Source: Leptospira terpstrae serovar Hualin str. LT 11-33 = ATCC 700639
GTDB lineage: Bacteria; Spirochaetota; Leptospiria; Leptospirales; Leptospiraceae
Length of the DNA: 64,000 nucleotides
Direction: 5' to 3'
NCBI RefSeq assembly: GCF_000332495.1
Contig: NZ_AOGW02000018.1
Coordinates: 126,501 to 190,500 of the forward strand
Below, one piece after another: positions 29,267 to 37,527 of this stretch. Position 1 is the stretch's first letter; every line of letters begins with the position of its first letter. Made by a program: the position numbers and the translations under genes. The notes beneath the pieces are model-generated. The model was given only the letters and a program-made list of their open reading frames with translations, was not told the origin of the DNA and made no database searches.

Positions 29267-31081
29267 CTAAATTGCAAATACTGTTTGGAATGTTGCCATC
29301 GTTGCGGTAGGACTCAAGTCATACCTATGTAGAGGGTCAATTTCGTTAGGGTTATTTTTTTGGTTTCTAATTGCATCTCCTGCTCGAATGACAGTGGCCC
29401 CAAACCAAAAGGAAACATTTTCAAATGGAGTGATTATATAAATGAAATTCACTTCAGTTGCAACAAGTTTCCCTAGTGTTGGTCTGGTTGGGTTGTAGGC
29501 TTCTGTATTAAAATAATCTTCAGTGGATGCTGTTTCACCTGTTGCCTTACTTCCAGCTACATAGTTATTGTTATCATAGTATCCATCTTGTAGTTTCACT
29601 TTATAATACCAATGGGGGTTGATAATAAAAGTTCCATAATTTGAAGATTCATATTTCAAATGTAATGAGTAGTCTTTAATATTTTGCCAGAAAACCAGAC
29701 CTGAGTTTCCGTTTCCTGCAAACGGTAATGATCCACCGGCCATACGTCTAGTGGCAAATAGGGGATTATATGTTGCTACGCTGGAATCATTACGATTAGG
29801 ATCACCAGATGCTTGCACATATTGAACTCCAATACGAAACTCTTTTACAGGAGTGTAACCCAGTTGTACCGCTACAATATTTGCTTTGTAACGTACGGCT
29901 TCAGAAAGGGGAGGAGATTCTCCGGTTTTCTGATTAGTTGCATAAGCACCGTTTTGGTTTAACCAATCGGGTGTGACTCGTTCTCCGTTGAATCCGGTTT
30001 GCCATGCAGCTTCCACCATCCAATCTATTCCGGTTGTGTCGGGGAGTGCATTATTTTTTGTTCGGTTAGTCAATCGAAAACCAGATGTATTCAATTGGTC
30101 GTCCCCGCGGTAGTTTCTAGTTTCAGATAAAGGTGGAGGGCTTGAAGCTTTTCTTTGTTGTTTGAATAAACTATAGTTGTATAAATCAATTCCTAACCAA
30201 TCGGCAGCCTTCCAGTTGTAATGAACACCTCCATAGTAAGCATCTCCAATTCCACCTAACTTAGATGAATTGTTTGAAACAATTCCGTTTGAATTGTTTT
30301 CTGCACCAATGACAGAACCGAATGCATCAAAGGTATGATTACTAATTTTTCCTGTAAATCTTAAGGCATCAAATGAGTTACCATTCAAACTGTCGTTTCG
30401 CGCTCCCAAAATTCGGCCATCACCAAACTCAAGGATTTGTCTTCCTGTTCTTAAACGAAATGCTTGGTTTGTTGTTTTTAAATCCAAAAATGCTTCTCGA
30501 AGGCCTGTGAAATTATTGAGAGCAATTTCTCGCTGTTTGGTGGTATCGACAGTATTTCCAGCATTAGATATGGCGGCATACTTTTGTTCAGCATTTCCGC
30601 TGGAAAGAACTTCACCTCCCCAAAGCCGAACATCTTGTAATGTTATTTTAAAAAGAACATTTTCGTTAATATCACCTAAGATAAAAAATTGAGTTTGGTT
30701 CAATGCATTGTTTCGATTGTCAGGGGTTGATTTGTCAAAGTCTGTATTATTGAACGAGTCCACTTTTGGTCGTATTCCAAAACCTACACGAAACTTATCA
30801 GCAAACCAAAGTCCCTTGTTTTCTTGGATGGCTTTTCTTTGTTTGCTAGTCACTTGCAAACTTCGCAAGTAGTCCGTGGAAAGATTTCCAATCTGAGGAC
30901 TAATATATCCTTCTTTTTTTTCTTCTTTGGGTGGTGGAGGTGGTGGTTCGGTCACCACTTCTGTTTTAGGACCAGCAGTAGGTTCTGCTTGTCCATAGAC
31001 TGCTGCCATTCCACTCAAAAGGAGAATTAAGAGGACAAAAAGGGAAAGGAAGGGTTTGGTTTTTGTAATTCGCTTATTCAT
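29267..31081 (-). CDS. Alginate-export-type outer membrane porin
   Basis: A 604-residue protein with a signal peptide (residues 1-31), a proline-rich linker PPPPPP, and a long beta-barrel-like region rich in alternating aromatic residues. RTGRQILEFGDGRILGARND is typical of AlgE/alginate_export porins, which appear in Leptospira without alginate genes. It should form a diffusion channel in the outer membrane for an unknown anionic or hydrophobic solute. A candidate TetR operator lies about 200 bp upstream, so it may be regulated with the gene at 37.3 kb. Confidence 0.78.
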   Translation of the reverse strand: MNKRITKTKPFLSLFVLLILLLSGMAAVYGQAEPTAGPKTEVVTEPPPPPPKEEKKEGYISPQIGNLSTDYLRSLQVTSKQRKAIQENKGLWFADKFRVGFGIRPKVDSFNNTDFDKSTPDNRNNALNQTQFFILGDINENVLFKITLQDVRLWGGEVLSSGNAEQKYAAISNAGNTVDTTKQREIALNNFTGLREAFLDLKTTNQAFRLRTGRQILEFGDGRILGARNDSLNGNSFDALRFTGKISNHTFDAFGSVIGAENNSNGIVSNNSSKLGGIGDAYYGGVHYNWKAADWLGIDLYNYSLFKQQRKASSPPPLSETRNYRGDDQLNTSGFRLTNRTKNNALPDTTGIDWMVEAAWQTGFNGERVTPDWLNQNGAYATNQKTGESPPLSEAVRYKANIVAVQLGYTPVKEFRIGVQYVQASGDPNRNDSSVATYNPLFATRRMAGGSLPFAGNGNSGLVFWQNIKDYSLHLKYESSNYGTFIINPHWYYKVKLQDGYYDNNNYVAGSKATGETASTEDYFNTEAYNPTRPTLGKLVATEVNFIYIITPFENVSFWFGATVIRAGDAIRNQKNNPNEIDPLHRYDLSPTATMATFQTVFAI

Positions 31082-31214
31082 AATTTAGGACAGTAACTAA
31101 TCATGATTCCAGTATTGCAAACATAAAATCAATATATTGGATTATTGATCTGCAAAAACAGAAAAATTCTGCAAAAATGCGAATTTTGAAAAAAATAGAG
31201 GCTAGATTTGCAAT

Positions 31215-31238
31215 AAAAAAGGCTCCCTGGGGAGCCTT
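31215..31238 (-). terminator. Terminator of the CoA-ester lyase gene
   Basis: AAGGCTCC and GGAGCCTT (31219-31226 with 31231-31238) form a perfect 8-bp stem with a CTGG loop. On the minus strand it is followed by TTTTTT. It lies about 150 bp past the lyase stop codon. Confidence 0.78.
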
Positions 31239-31273
31239 TAGAAATCGGTGTCTGTAAAAAAGAAAGGAATTAG

Positions 31274-31313
31274 AAAAGGTAAGTCACTTTCTAAGTATAG
31301 CGACTTACCTTTT
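31274..31313. promoter_or_regulatory. Inverted repeat containing a candidate TetR operator
   Basis: AAAAGGTAAGTC and GACTTACCTTTT form a perfect 12-bp inverted repeat with a 16-base spacer. GTAAGTCACTTTC (31279-31291) matches 12 of 13 bases of the palindrome GTAAGTCACTTAC found beside the TetR gene at 37438-37450. It lies between the lyase stop and the porin start. It could be a second terminator (T6 follows on the plus strand) or an operator controlling the porin. Confidence 0.5.
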
Positions 31314-31386
31314 TTAGTGGATTACTAAGGTAAGAAGGTAACCAAAGTAACCCAGGCACTAAATTCAGTCTCTTACGAACAATGTT

Positions 31387-32379
31387 TTAGTTAGAAAAGA
31401 ATCTTTTCTCTACTTCGTCAGGAAGTTTTTGTCCTGTGAGTTTTGCTCTTTGGACTAGTTCCCAGAAATAACGGTAAGTAGCGCGGTCATGTAAGTCCCC
31501 ATCATGTTGGATTGGTCCCCATTCAGCGTCTTGTGCTTTGATGAGAATGTCACAAGCAGTTTGTGTTTCCGCGAAGTTTGGAGCCATTGCATCCAAAATG
31601 GATTGGATTTGTGCAGGGTAAATTGACCACATACGTAAAAAACCGAATTCATCATGCGCACGTTTTGCATCCGCATATGTTTGGTAGATATTTTTAAGGT
31701 CGAGTGTTACGTTATGAGCTGGAATCACTCCATTCATAAGTGCTGCAGCGACTAAGTTCGCTTTACCGCGTCGAAGAAGTTCGTGATCAAATTGACCTGG
31801 AGATTTCATACAAGATGCAGGAATTGCCCCGTGGTGACCGGAAATAAAATCCATAAGTCCAAAATCCAAAACTTGCAACCAAGGAAGTGCAGCAATTTCA
31901 AATACATCATTCAATGCACCGTGAGTTTCAATTAATACGTGGATTGGAATTTCTCGTTTGATCCCAGCTTTTTTGCAAGCGTCTTGGATGTAAGTGATTT
32001 GCTCTTTTACCTGACTTGCTTTTGTCGGTTTCGGAATTGTGATGTAAGCAATTACATTTCCTGCACCTGGAACAAGAATGTCCACATCTCCACGCCAATG
32101 TTCGTTCGTATAGTCATGAATCCTAACACCGCTCATTTTGTGTTTATTGAGTTCAGAGTTTTGGATACGAACAATCATCTCTGCATGTTCTTTTTCCTTT
32201 CCCGTTTGGGCACCGTCTTCGCAGTCCATCGTGATGTCGAAAAGTCCACCGAGTTTATTTTGTAACTCGAGAGCTTTAGTGATGAGTTTTTCAGATCCAG
32301 CGAAGTGTTCACAAGCAGGGATGATAGGGAAAGGTTTTTCTCCTGCAAAGAGTGCAGATTGCGGGTGAGTCAGTGCCAT
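31387..32379 (-). CDS. HpcH/HpaI-family CoA-ester lyase (malyl-CoA lyase-like)
   Basis: A 330-residue TIM-barrel lyase of the CitE/HpcH family. DCEDGAQTGKEKEHA near residues 51-65 holds metal-binding acidic residues, and VLIETHGALNDVFEIA is the second conserved block. Family members cleave or form malyl-CoA, citramalyl-CoA or beta-methylmalyl-CoA, releasing glyoxylate or pyruvate. The length matches the longer malyl-CoA lyase branch rather than CitE. AAAAGG precedes the start by about 9 bp. Substrate assignment is inference. Confidence 0.8.
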   Translation of the reverse strand: MALTHPQSALFAGEKPFPIIPACEHFAGSEKLITKALELQNKLGGLFDITMDCEDGAQTGKEKEHAEMIVRIQNSELNKHKMSGVRIHDYTNEHWRGDVDILVPGAGNVIAYITIPKPTKASQVKEQITYIQDACKKAGIKREIPIHVLIETHGALNDVFEIAALPWLQVLDFGLMDFISGHHGAIPASCMKSPGQFDHELLRRGKANLVAAALMNGVIPAHNVTLDLKNIYQTYADAKRAHDEFGFLRMWSIYPAQIQSILDAMAPNFAETQTACDILIKAQDAEWGPIQHDGDLHDRATYRYFWELVQRAKLTGQKLPDEVEKRFFSN

Positions 32380-32540
32380 TTAAGTATACCTTTTTCGGAT
32401 TTTTTTACCAAGTTTTGTGAATTTTGCCTATCGTCCAGGAAATAATAGCGAAATCTGAAGGGGAGTTAGTCCCTTTCGAAACTCGCTTACTTTTTACATT
32501 CCGTTTCGAAAGCAAAAGAATTTCTTTTTTGGGGGCAAAC

Positions 32541-32593
32541 CCACTCGTTCCTCGGGGCCGGGCCAATCCGGGCTTCGCCTTCGGCTCCGGTCG
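32541..32593. repeat. GC-rich intergenic element
   Basis: A sharply GC-rich stretch with CCGGGC and GCTCCGG arms and a CTTCG-rich centre, able to fold. Base composition is unlike any neighbour. I believe similar elements recur in saprophytic Leptospira genomes, but only one copy lies in this window. It sits just before the globin gene. Confidence 0.5.
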
Positions 32594-32641
32594 AAAATTC
32601 GACTTCCCCTTCTTGTCCCTTTCGCGATACTGACTATCGAT

Positions 32642-33085
32642 TTGGATCCGAACGATATTTACACACCACCTGGAGGACCTCCTCCCCCAAGTCCGAATGT
32701 AAAATTTCTTTTTGAAAAATGGGGAGAAGTTGCCATTCGAAAGTTAGTCTCCGATTTTTATGACTTAGTCGCTGATTCGGAAATCCAATGGATGTTCAAA
32801 GGAGACTGGGACCTTGCCAAAGAGAAACAAGCGGATTTTATGATACAAGTATTAGGTGGCCCAAGTTATTACATCGAAAAATGGGGTCCAGCTCGGATGC
32901 GTATGCGTCATTTTGTTTTTCCTATTTCCGAAAAAGAAAGGACTGTTTGGTTTCGTTGTTACGATGAAGCCTTACAAGGGTTTGATTTTGAGCACGATGA
33001 TAAAATCGATTTTTTGTATTTTTTAGATGGATTTAGTGGATGGATGGTCAATCGTAAAGACACTTCAAATGATTCTTCAGTTTAA
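32642..33085 (+). CDS. Truncated (2/2) haemoglobin
   Basis: A 147-residue globin, probably group II. VLGGPSYYIEKWGPARMRMRH carries the characteristic G-P loop and the proximal histidine of RMRH. A Pro-rich N-terminal extension PPGGPPPPSP precedes the fold. Group II truncated globins bind oxygen or NO and often detoxify NO. TTG 32642 is the only plausible start: no in-frame ATG or GTG exists upstream before the GC-rich element, and no Shine-Dalgarno is visible. Expression level may therefore be low or the transcript leaderless. Confidence 0.82.
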   Translation: MDPNDIYTPPGGPPPPSPNVKFLFEKWGEVAIRKLVSDFYDLVADSEIQWMFKGDWDLAKEKQADFMIQVLGGPSYYIEKWGPARMRMRHFVFPISEKERTVWFRCYDEALQGFDFEHDDKIDFLYFLDGFSGWMVNRKDTSNDSSV

Positions 33086-33208
33086 CGAACTAAGTTGAAT
33101 GAAAATTTTGAGAAGGTTTTTGATTAGATTTGAATTGAGAAAATAAGTTCTTGTCTAAAATAAAGTAGTAACCATTGTATGGTGCAACTTCTAAAGTAGC
33201 GGAATATT

Positions 33209-33934
33209 ATGTTTAAAAAATTTTTCAGTTCCATTCTTTTCTTCACACTTCTTTCATGTTCGAGCCGAGGAATTCCCTTAGAAACACGCTCTCATATTAA
33301 ATCAAATCCTAACCTAGAATGCAAAACTACTGAATTTGAAATTCGCACATATCGGATTTTATTTCTTTTACCATTCTACCGCTCTAATTCCCTTGAAATA
33401 ACAAACAACGATTATGTGATCGAAACAAAGTCGTATGCAAAACCTTGGGATATTATCTTTACAACTCTAGGTTTTCTAGTTTCCTTAAACTCTTCTACTG
33501 ATTACATTCTAACTTGTCCTTGGGAACAAGTGGAAAGATCTGTGAAATTAGTTGGAGAAGGGGATGGTAACTTAGAAAAAACAAAATTTTCATTTTGGAA
33601 GCCAGTAGGGAGTTCTGAACCAATAGAATCGATTTCTTTTGAGCCAGATGACCATCGATTGACTGAGGAATCTCAAACTAAACTGGCTGCCCTTGGTCAG
33701 AAGGTATTAAAATCAGAAGAAAAAATTCAGATCATACTATACGGTAAAGTCAACACCACAGGCGACGTAGGTTTCCAAATTCGGCTTCTTAAACGTCGTT
33801 ATGATGAAATTAAATTAATTTTAGCGAAAGAATCAATAGATTCGAACTCTGTAATTCCTGTCATTGGTGAGAGAGAAAGTTCTATTGACTCTAAATCCAA
33901 TGCTTCGATTCAAATCTATTTTATAAAAAACTAA
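33209..33934 (+). CDS. Putative lipoprotein with a divergent OmpA-like C-terminus
   Basis: A 241-residue protein. The signal MFKKFFSSILFFTLLSC places the lipidated Cys at 17. Residues about 145-238 resemble an OmpA-like domain: SISFEPDDHRLTEESQTKLAALGQ followed by a strand and RLLKRRYDEIKLIL. The usual peptidoglycan-binding Asp and Arg are not clearly placed, so binding is uncertain. It is convergent with the carbamoyltransferase gene. Confidence 0.65.
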   Translation: MFKKFFSSILFFTLLSCSSRGIPLETRSHIKSNPNLECKTTEFEIRTYRILFLLPFYRSNSLEITNNDYVIETKSYAKPWDIIFTTLGFLVSLNSSTDYILTCPWEQVERSVKLVGEGDGNLEKTKFSFWKPVGSSEPIESISFEPDDHRLTEESQTKLAALGQKVLKSEEKIQIILYGKVNTTGDVGFQIRLLKRRYDEIKLILAKESIDSNSVIPVIGERESSIDSKSNASIQIYFIKN

Positions 33935-33961
33935 AACAAATTCAAATCGGTTTTCACGTTG

Positions 33962-33986
33962 ATTGGTTTTCAGTTAGAAAACCAAT
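33962..33986. terminator. Possible bidirectional terminator between convergent genes
   Basis: ATTGGTTTTC and GAAAACCAAT form a perfect 10-bp stem with a 5-base loop. It sits between the stops of two convergent genes. No T-run follows on either strand, so the function is less certain. Confidence 0.5.
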
Positions 33987-33988
33987 GT

Positions 33989-34921
33989 TTAATGATGGTT
34001 TTCTAACAGTTTGAGTATGACTGCTTTTTGTGCATCCAGGCGGTTTTCTGCCTGAGTAAAAATAATAGAACGATCACTTTCTACCATCTCTCTTGTGATT
34101 TCATAACCTGCATGAATTGGCATATCATGCATTACTTTTGCTTTTGTGTTTTTAAGTAGTTCTGCGTTCACCTGATAAGGCATCATCAATTCGATTCTTT
34201 CTTCTTTTTCCTTTTGGAATTTTGGATCATTGAAATATTCCATATCAACCCAAGTGTCTGTATAAACATAATCAGAATCAGAAACAGCTTTTTTGACATC
34301 GGTTTCCCAAGAAACGGTTCCTTTTTTCTTTGCTCTTTCTATGGATTGTTTAACAATAGAATCTTCAGAAGCAATAGGTGTTACTAAGGTTAAATGAATT
34401 CCAAGTGCTGCTGTGATTTCAATTAGAGAATTTGCAACATTATTGTGAACGCCTATATAACATAATTTTTTCTTTTGCCAATCGTTCGGCGAATCCATAA
34501 CGATAGTTAGTATGTCAGCAAGGGACTGGCAGGGATGAAATAAATTACAACAACCATTGATTACCGGCACAGTAGAGCCAGATTTTAATACAAGAAGATC
34601 CTCATGTTTTTTGAGTCTTGCCATGAGGATGGCTACGTTACTAGAAAGATACTTTCCTTCAAAATCTATATCAGAGAGCAGAAAGTTGGAAGCCATCCAA
34701 TCGAGAAAAATAGCGTGTCCGCCGAGTTCGGTCATTCCAGCTTCGAAAGATACTCTTGTTCTTGTGGATGTTTTCTGAAATAACATCGCAAGAGATCTCC
34801 CTGCCATATGTCCGGAAAAATAAACGCGATTTTTCTTTACATAGACAGCAAATTCAAGGAGTTCCCGGATTTCTCCATCGCTCCAATCTTGCCAAGATAT
34901 CAGATGTTTGACTTGGGACAT
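33989..34921 (-). CDS. Ornithine carbamoyltransferase-like protein, divergent active site
   Basis: A 310-residue member of the aspartate/ornithine carbamoyltransferase family. The carbamoyl-phosphate motif STRTR (residues 52-56) and HPCQ (129-132) are intact. Two substrate-side motifs differ from ornithine enzymes: HCLP is HDMP (265-268), losing the catalytic-loop Cys, and SMG is DME (226-228, in WVDME). It may be argF of this genome or a carbamoyltransferase with another amino substrate. No arginine genes lie beside it. I therefore give no symbol. Confidence 0.75.
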   Translation of the reverse strand: MSQVKHLISWQDWSDGEIRELLEFAVYVKKNRVYFSGHMAGRSLAMLFQKTSTRTRVSFEAGMTELGGHAIFLDWMASNFLLSDIDFEGKYLSSNVAILMARLKKHEDLLVLKSGSTVPVINGCCNLFHPCQSLADILTIVMDSPNDWQKKKLCYIGVHNNVANSLIEITAALGIHLTLVTPIASEDSIVKQSIERAKKKGTVSWETDVKKAVSDSDYVYTDTWVDMEYFNDPKFQKEKEERIELMMPYQVNAELLKNTKAKVMHDMPIHAGYEITREMVESDRSIIFTQAENRLDAQKAVILKLLENHH

Positions 34922-35008
34922 AGCTTCCCCAATAATATCGGATCAGATGGGAATCAAATCGAGAGATTCTCGGTAGAATCTAGGCTTAGATCCCGATTTT
35001 TTTGCATT

Positions 35009-35356
35009 TTAAGCCGCAGATTCCGCCATCGATCTAGCAATAATAAAATTCGGCAAGATTAACTCTTCTGCAAACTTAATCCCGAATAGGAGACCTTGGT
35101 CAGTTTCCTTCATCCAAGCAATTTTTCCTTTGAAAGCAATTCGAGATCTAGTTAAGTCACTTTCAATGATTCCGGTAATCAAGTCTCGGTCTTTCAACTG
35201 AATTTCTTTATCCAAACTTCCGCTCACACCGAGTTCGGAAATATTTCCTATCTTTGCAAGAAGGAACTCGGGTTTGTCATTGATTGAAAAAAGTTTCAAT
35301 ACCAAATCATCCCAATCCAAAGATTCAATTCGATCGGTTCTTCTTGTATTCAACAT
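35009..35356 (-). CDS. PilZ-domain protein
   Basis: A 115-residue single-domain protein. RRTDRI near the N-terminus and NISELGVSG are the two halves of the PilZ cyclic-di-GMP binding signature (RxxxR and D/NxSxxG). It probably acts as a small cyclic-di-GMP effector. It lies upstream of the carbamoyltransferase on the same strand, with an 87-bp gap. Confidence 0.72.
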   Translation of the reverse strand: MLNTRRTDRIESLDWDDLVLKLFSINDKPEFLLAKIGNISELGVSGSLDKEIQLKDRDLITGIIESDLTRSRIAFKGKIAWMKETDQGLLFGIKFAEELILPNFIIARSMAESAA

Positions 35357-35636
35357 ATACAGCTCCTAACGGTCTACAGGAACTATAAGCATAAATCGTG
35401 CCAATATGGTTTGAGAGTTACTTTTTCCAGTTTGTCACCGGGTCGTAACTACTAAGACATCCATTTGCCTAAAATTGTCCTTTATCGAACCTATGTGAAG
35501 AAAAGGTTAGTAGAAACATGTTCAATCTGCTTAGTTTTGATACAGATTAAAATAATTCCAGATTTAGACTCAATGTATAATAATTCCAACTTGCCGATTC
35601 TATAGGAATCTCAGCATTATCCGTTAGAGGATCGAT
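35357..35636. other. Intergenic region between divergent PilZ and peroxidase genes
   Basis: About 280 bp with both promoters. Near the peroxidase it holds a TATAAT -10 candidate (35576-35581) and two PerR-like boxes, listed separately. No gene is seen. Confidence 0.5.
35547..35589 (+). promoter_or_regulatory. Two PerR-like boxes at the peroxidase promoter
   Basis: AATAATTCCA occurs twice (35551-35560 and 35579-35588). Compared with the B. subtilis PerR box TTATAAT-N-ATTATAA, the sites at 35547-35561 and 35575-35589 match 10 and 11 of 14 bases. The second overlaps TATAAT at 35576-35581. PerR control of a peroxidase gene would be expected, but these are visual matches only. Confidence 0.45.
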
Positions 35637-36623
35637 ATGCTCAAACAAATATTTACACCTTTTCTTCTCTCTCTTCTACTAGTATCGCTCGCAAATTGTG
35701 GGCCTTCCCCTGAAACCAAAGATTTGCAAGTGAAAGCCAAACAAATCATTGGTGCACTCCCAGCAAAAATGCCTGGTTCAGAAAATGATACTGAGGCACT
35801 TATTTCCCTCGGTAAAAAACTCTACTTTGAGAAAAAACTTTCACTGAATGAAACTCAATCTTGTAACTCCTGCCACAATGTGGAAGGAAAAGGCGCCGGA
35901 GTGGACAACCTTCCTACTTCGCCAGGTGCTTTTGGTAAAAATGGAGATAGGAATTCCCCTACAGTTCTCAATGCTGGATTTCATTTTGTTCAGTTTTGGG
36001 ACGGACGTGCCGCAGATTTAAAAGCACAAGCAAAAGGTCCAATTCTCAATCCTGTGGAGATGGCAATGCCTTCAGAAAAGGAAGTTTTAAAGCGATTGAA
36101 TGAAGACGCTGAATATCCAGGTCTATTTGCAAAAGCTTATCCCAATGAAAAAGAGGCAGTTACATACGAGAATTTAGCTGGAGCCATTGCTGCATTTGAG
36201 AGAACTCTCATTACTTCTTCAAGATTTGATGATTTTATCAATGGTGACCACAAAGCAATTTCAAAAGACGAACAAGAAGGTTTCAAAAGTTTCCTATCTG
36301 CTGGATGTACTTCTTGCCATTCAGGCAATTTACTTGGTGGTAATTCCTACAGAAAGATTGGTCAGGTAAATGAATATAAAACTGCAGATTTGGGTTTATA
36401 TAATGTTACTAAAAAGACAGAAGATAAGTATTTCTTTAAGGTGCCAAGTCTTAGAAACATTGCTTTGACTGGACCATACTTTCATGACGGTCAAGTGAAG
36501 ACTTTGGATGAGGCAGTACAAAAGATGGCTTATCACCAATTAGGTATGAATTTGTCTGAAGAAGAAACAAAGAAAATTGTCACTTTCCTTGGCACAGTAT
36601 CGGATAAAACTCGCGCAAACTAA
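35637..36623 (+). CDS. Di-haem cytochrome c peroxidase (CcpA/MauG family), lipoprotein signal
   Basis: A 328-residue secreted protein. The signal ends in VSLANC, suggesting lipidation. Two haem c sites are visible: CNSCH near residue 80 and CTSCH near 224. The MauG/CcpA features ERTLI, FKVPSLRNIALTGPYFHDG and a C-terminal EEETKKIVTFL helix are present. It should reduce hydrogen peroxide in the periplasm using electrons from cytochrome c. GAGG lies 6 bp before ATG. It converges with the TetR gene, one base between stops. Confidence 0.9.
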   Translation: MLKQIFTPFLLSLLLVSLANCGPSPETKDLQVKAKQIIGALPAKMPGSENDTEALISLGKKLYFEKKLSLNETQSCNSCHNVEGKGAGVDNLPTSPGAFGKNGDRNSPTVLNAGFHFVQFWDGRAADLKAQAKGPILNPVEMAMPSEKEVLKRLNEDAEYPGLFAKAYPNEKEAVTYENLAGAIAAFERTLITSSRFDDFINGDHKAISKDEQEGFKSFLSAGCTSCHSGNLLGGNSYRKIGQVNEYKTADLGLYNVTKKTEDKYFFKVPSLRNIALTGPYFHDGQVKTLDEAVQKMAYHQLGMNLSEEETKKIVTFLGTVSDKTRAN

Positions 36624-36624
36624 T

Positions 36625-37269
36625 TCATTGTATTGATTTAGAATATCCTTGGATTCCTGAAACCATTTCCAGTGATCCAAGGAGCCACTTCTCTAAAGCG
36701 CGGTGTCTAAGTGCAATAGGGATTGGCTTTAAATATTCTTTAAATGCTTTTGAACCTAATATCCGAATTACAGATATCATCTGTCCAGAGATAACCCGCA
36801 AAATTGGATCAAACTCATGATTCTTTCTTTCTAATTGCAAAGCATCTGCCAACCTAACTTCGTAATGTTCCCAAAGTAAAAGATATCTTTGTTCTAATTC
36901 CGGACTGTCCATCCAAGGATGAAATCCAGGGAGTGATTCAATTAATATTTCTGGATCGATTGATTGAATTAATTTCCAAAGGAATTGTTGGAAAGCATCA
37001 AATAGGGATTCTTCCTCTCGTCTTGCTAAAATGGAGCGGATGAGTTCATCACAAAATATAATTTCATCTTGAAAGGCTAGGTCTTCCTTAGAGCGGAAGT
37101 AGGTAAATAGTGTTTTAACCGAAATATCCGCATGATCTGCGATTTCGGAAACAGTCACCGCAGAATACCCTTTTGCCTGGAAAAGTTCTTTGGCAGACTG
37201 CAAAACTGAGGATCGGATCCCTTGCTTTTTTCGCTCTCTTAAAGGCAATTTCAGTATCATCTGCTTCAC
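36625..37269 (-). CDS. TetR-family transcriptional regulator
   Basis: A 214-residue regulator with an N-terminal TetR helix-turn-helix: VTVSEIADHADISVKTLFTYFRSKEDL (about residues 39-65). The C-terminal ligand domain is helical and unassigned. It is divergent from pyrE, and the intergenic region carries several copies of the half-site ACTTAC/GTAAGT, suggesting autoregulation. Confidence 0.87.
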   Translation of the reverse strand: MKQMILKLPLRERKKQGIRSSVLQSAKELFQAKGYSAVTVSEIADHADISVKTLFTYFRSKEDLAFQDEIIFCDELIRSILARREEESLFDAFQQFLWKLIQSIDPEILIESLPGFHPWMDSPELEQRYLLLWEHYEVRLADALQLERKNHEFDPILRVISGQMISVIRILGSKAFKEYLKPIPIALRHRALEKWLLGSLEMVSGIQGYSKSIQ

Positions 37270-37408
37270 TAGGTTAGTCTTCCCTTCTTTGGTTCCTATT
37301 TTTCAAGTTCGTTCATCGTAAGACTTGGGTCCAAATTGATTGAATTTAGTTTCCTAATCGAAATATAATGCAAGTCAGTAAAAAAATAAAGTAAATAACT
37401 TTATAAAC

Positions 37409-37450
37409 TCACTTACTTTCGAAAGTGACTGTAAAAAGTAAGTCACTTAC
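37409..37450. promoter_or_regulatory. Candidate TetR operators upstream of the 36.6-37.3 kb regulator
   Basis: GTAAGTCACTTAC (37438-37450) is a perfect 13-bp palindrome with one central base. TCACTTAC (37409-37416) is another half-site, and ACTTTCGAAAGT (37415-37426) a 12-bp palindrome. A 12/13 copy of the first site appears upstream of the porin gene. Confidence 0.55.
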
Positions 37451-37527
37451 CTTTTTATGTATTTTCGATTAATCCACGCAAGAGAAAAATATACTTTCCG
37501 GGTGTGAATTGGAAAAATAATTGGACT

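Noticed and set aside
32424..32633. 69-residue open frame across the GC-rich element
   Set aside because: It runs through a presumably non-coding GC-rich block, has no ribosome binding site and no domain.
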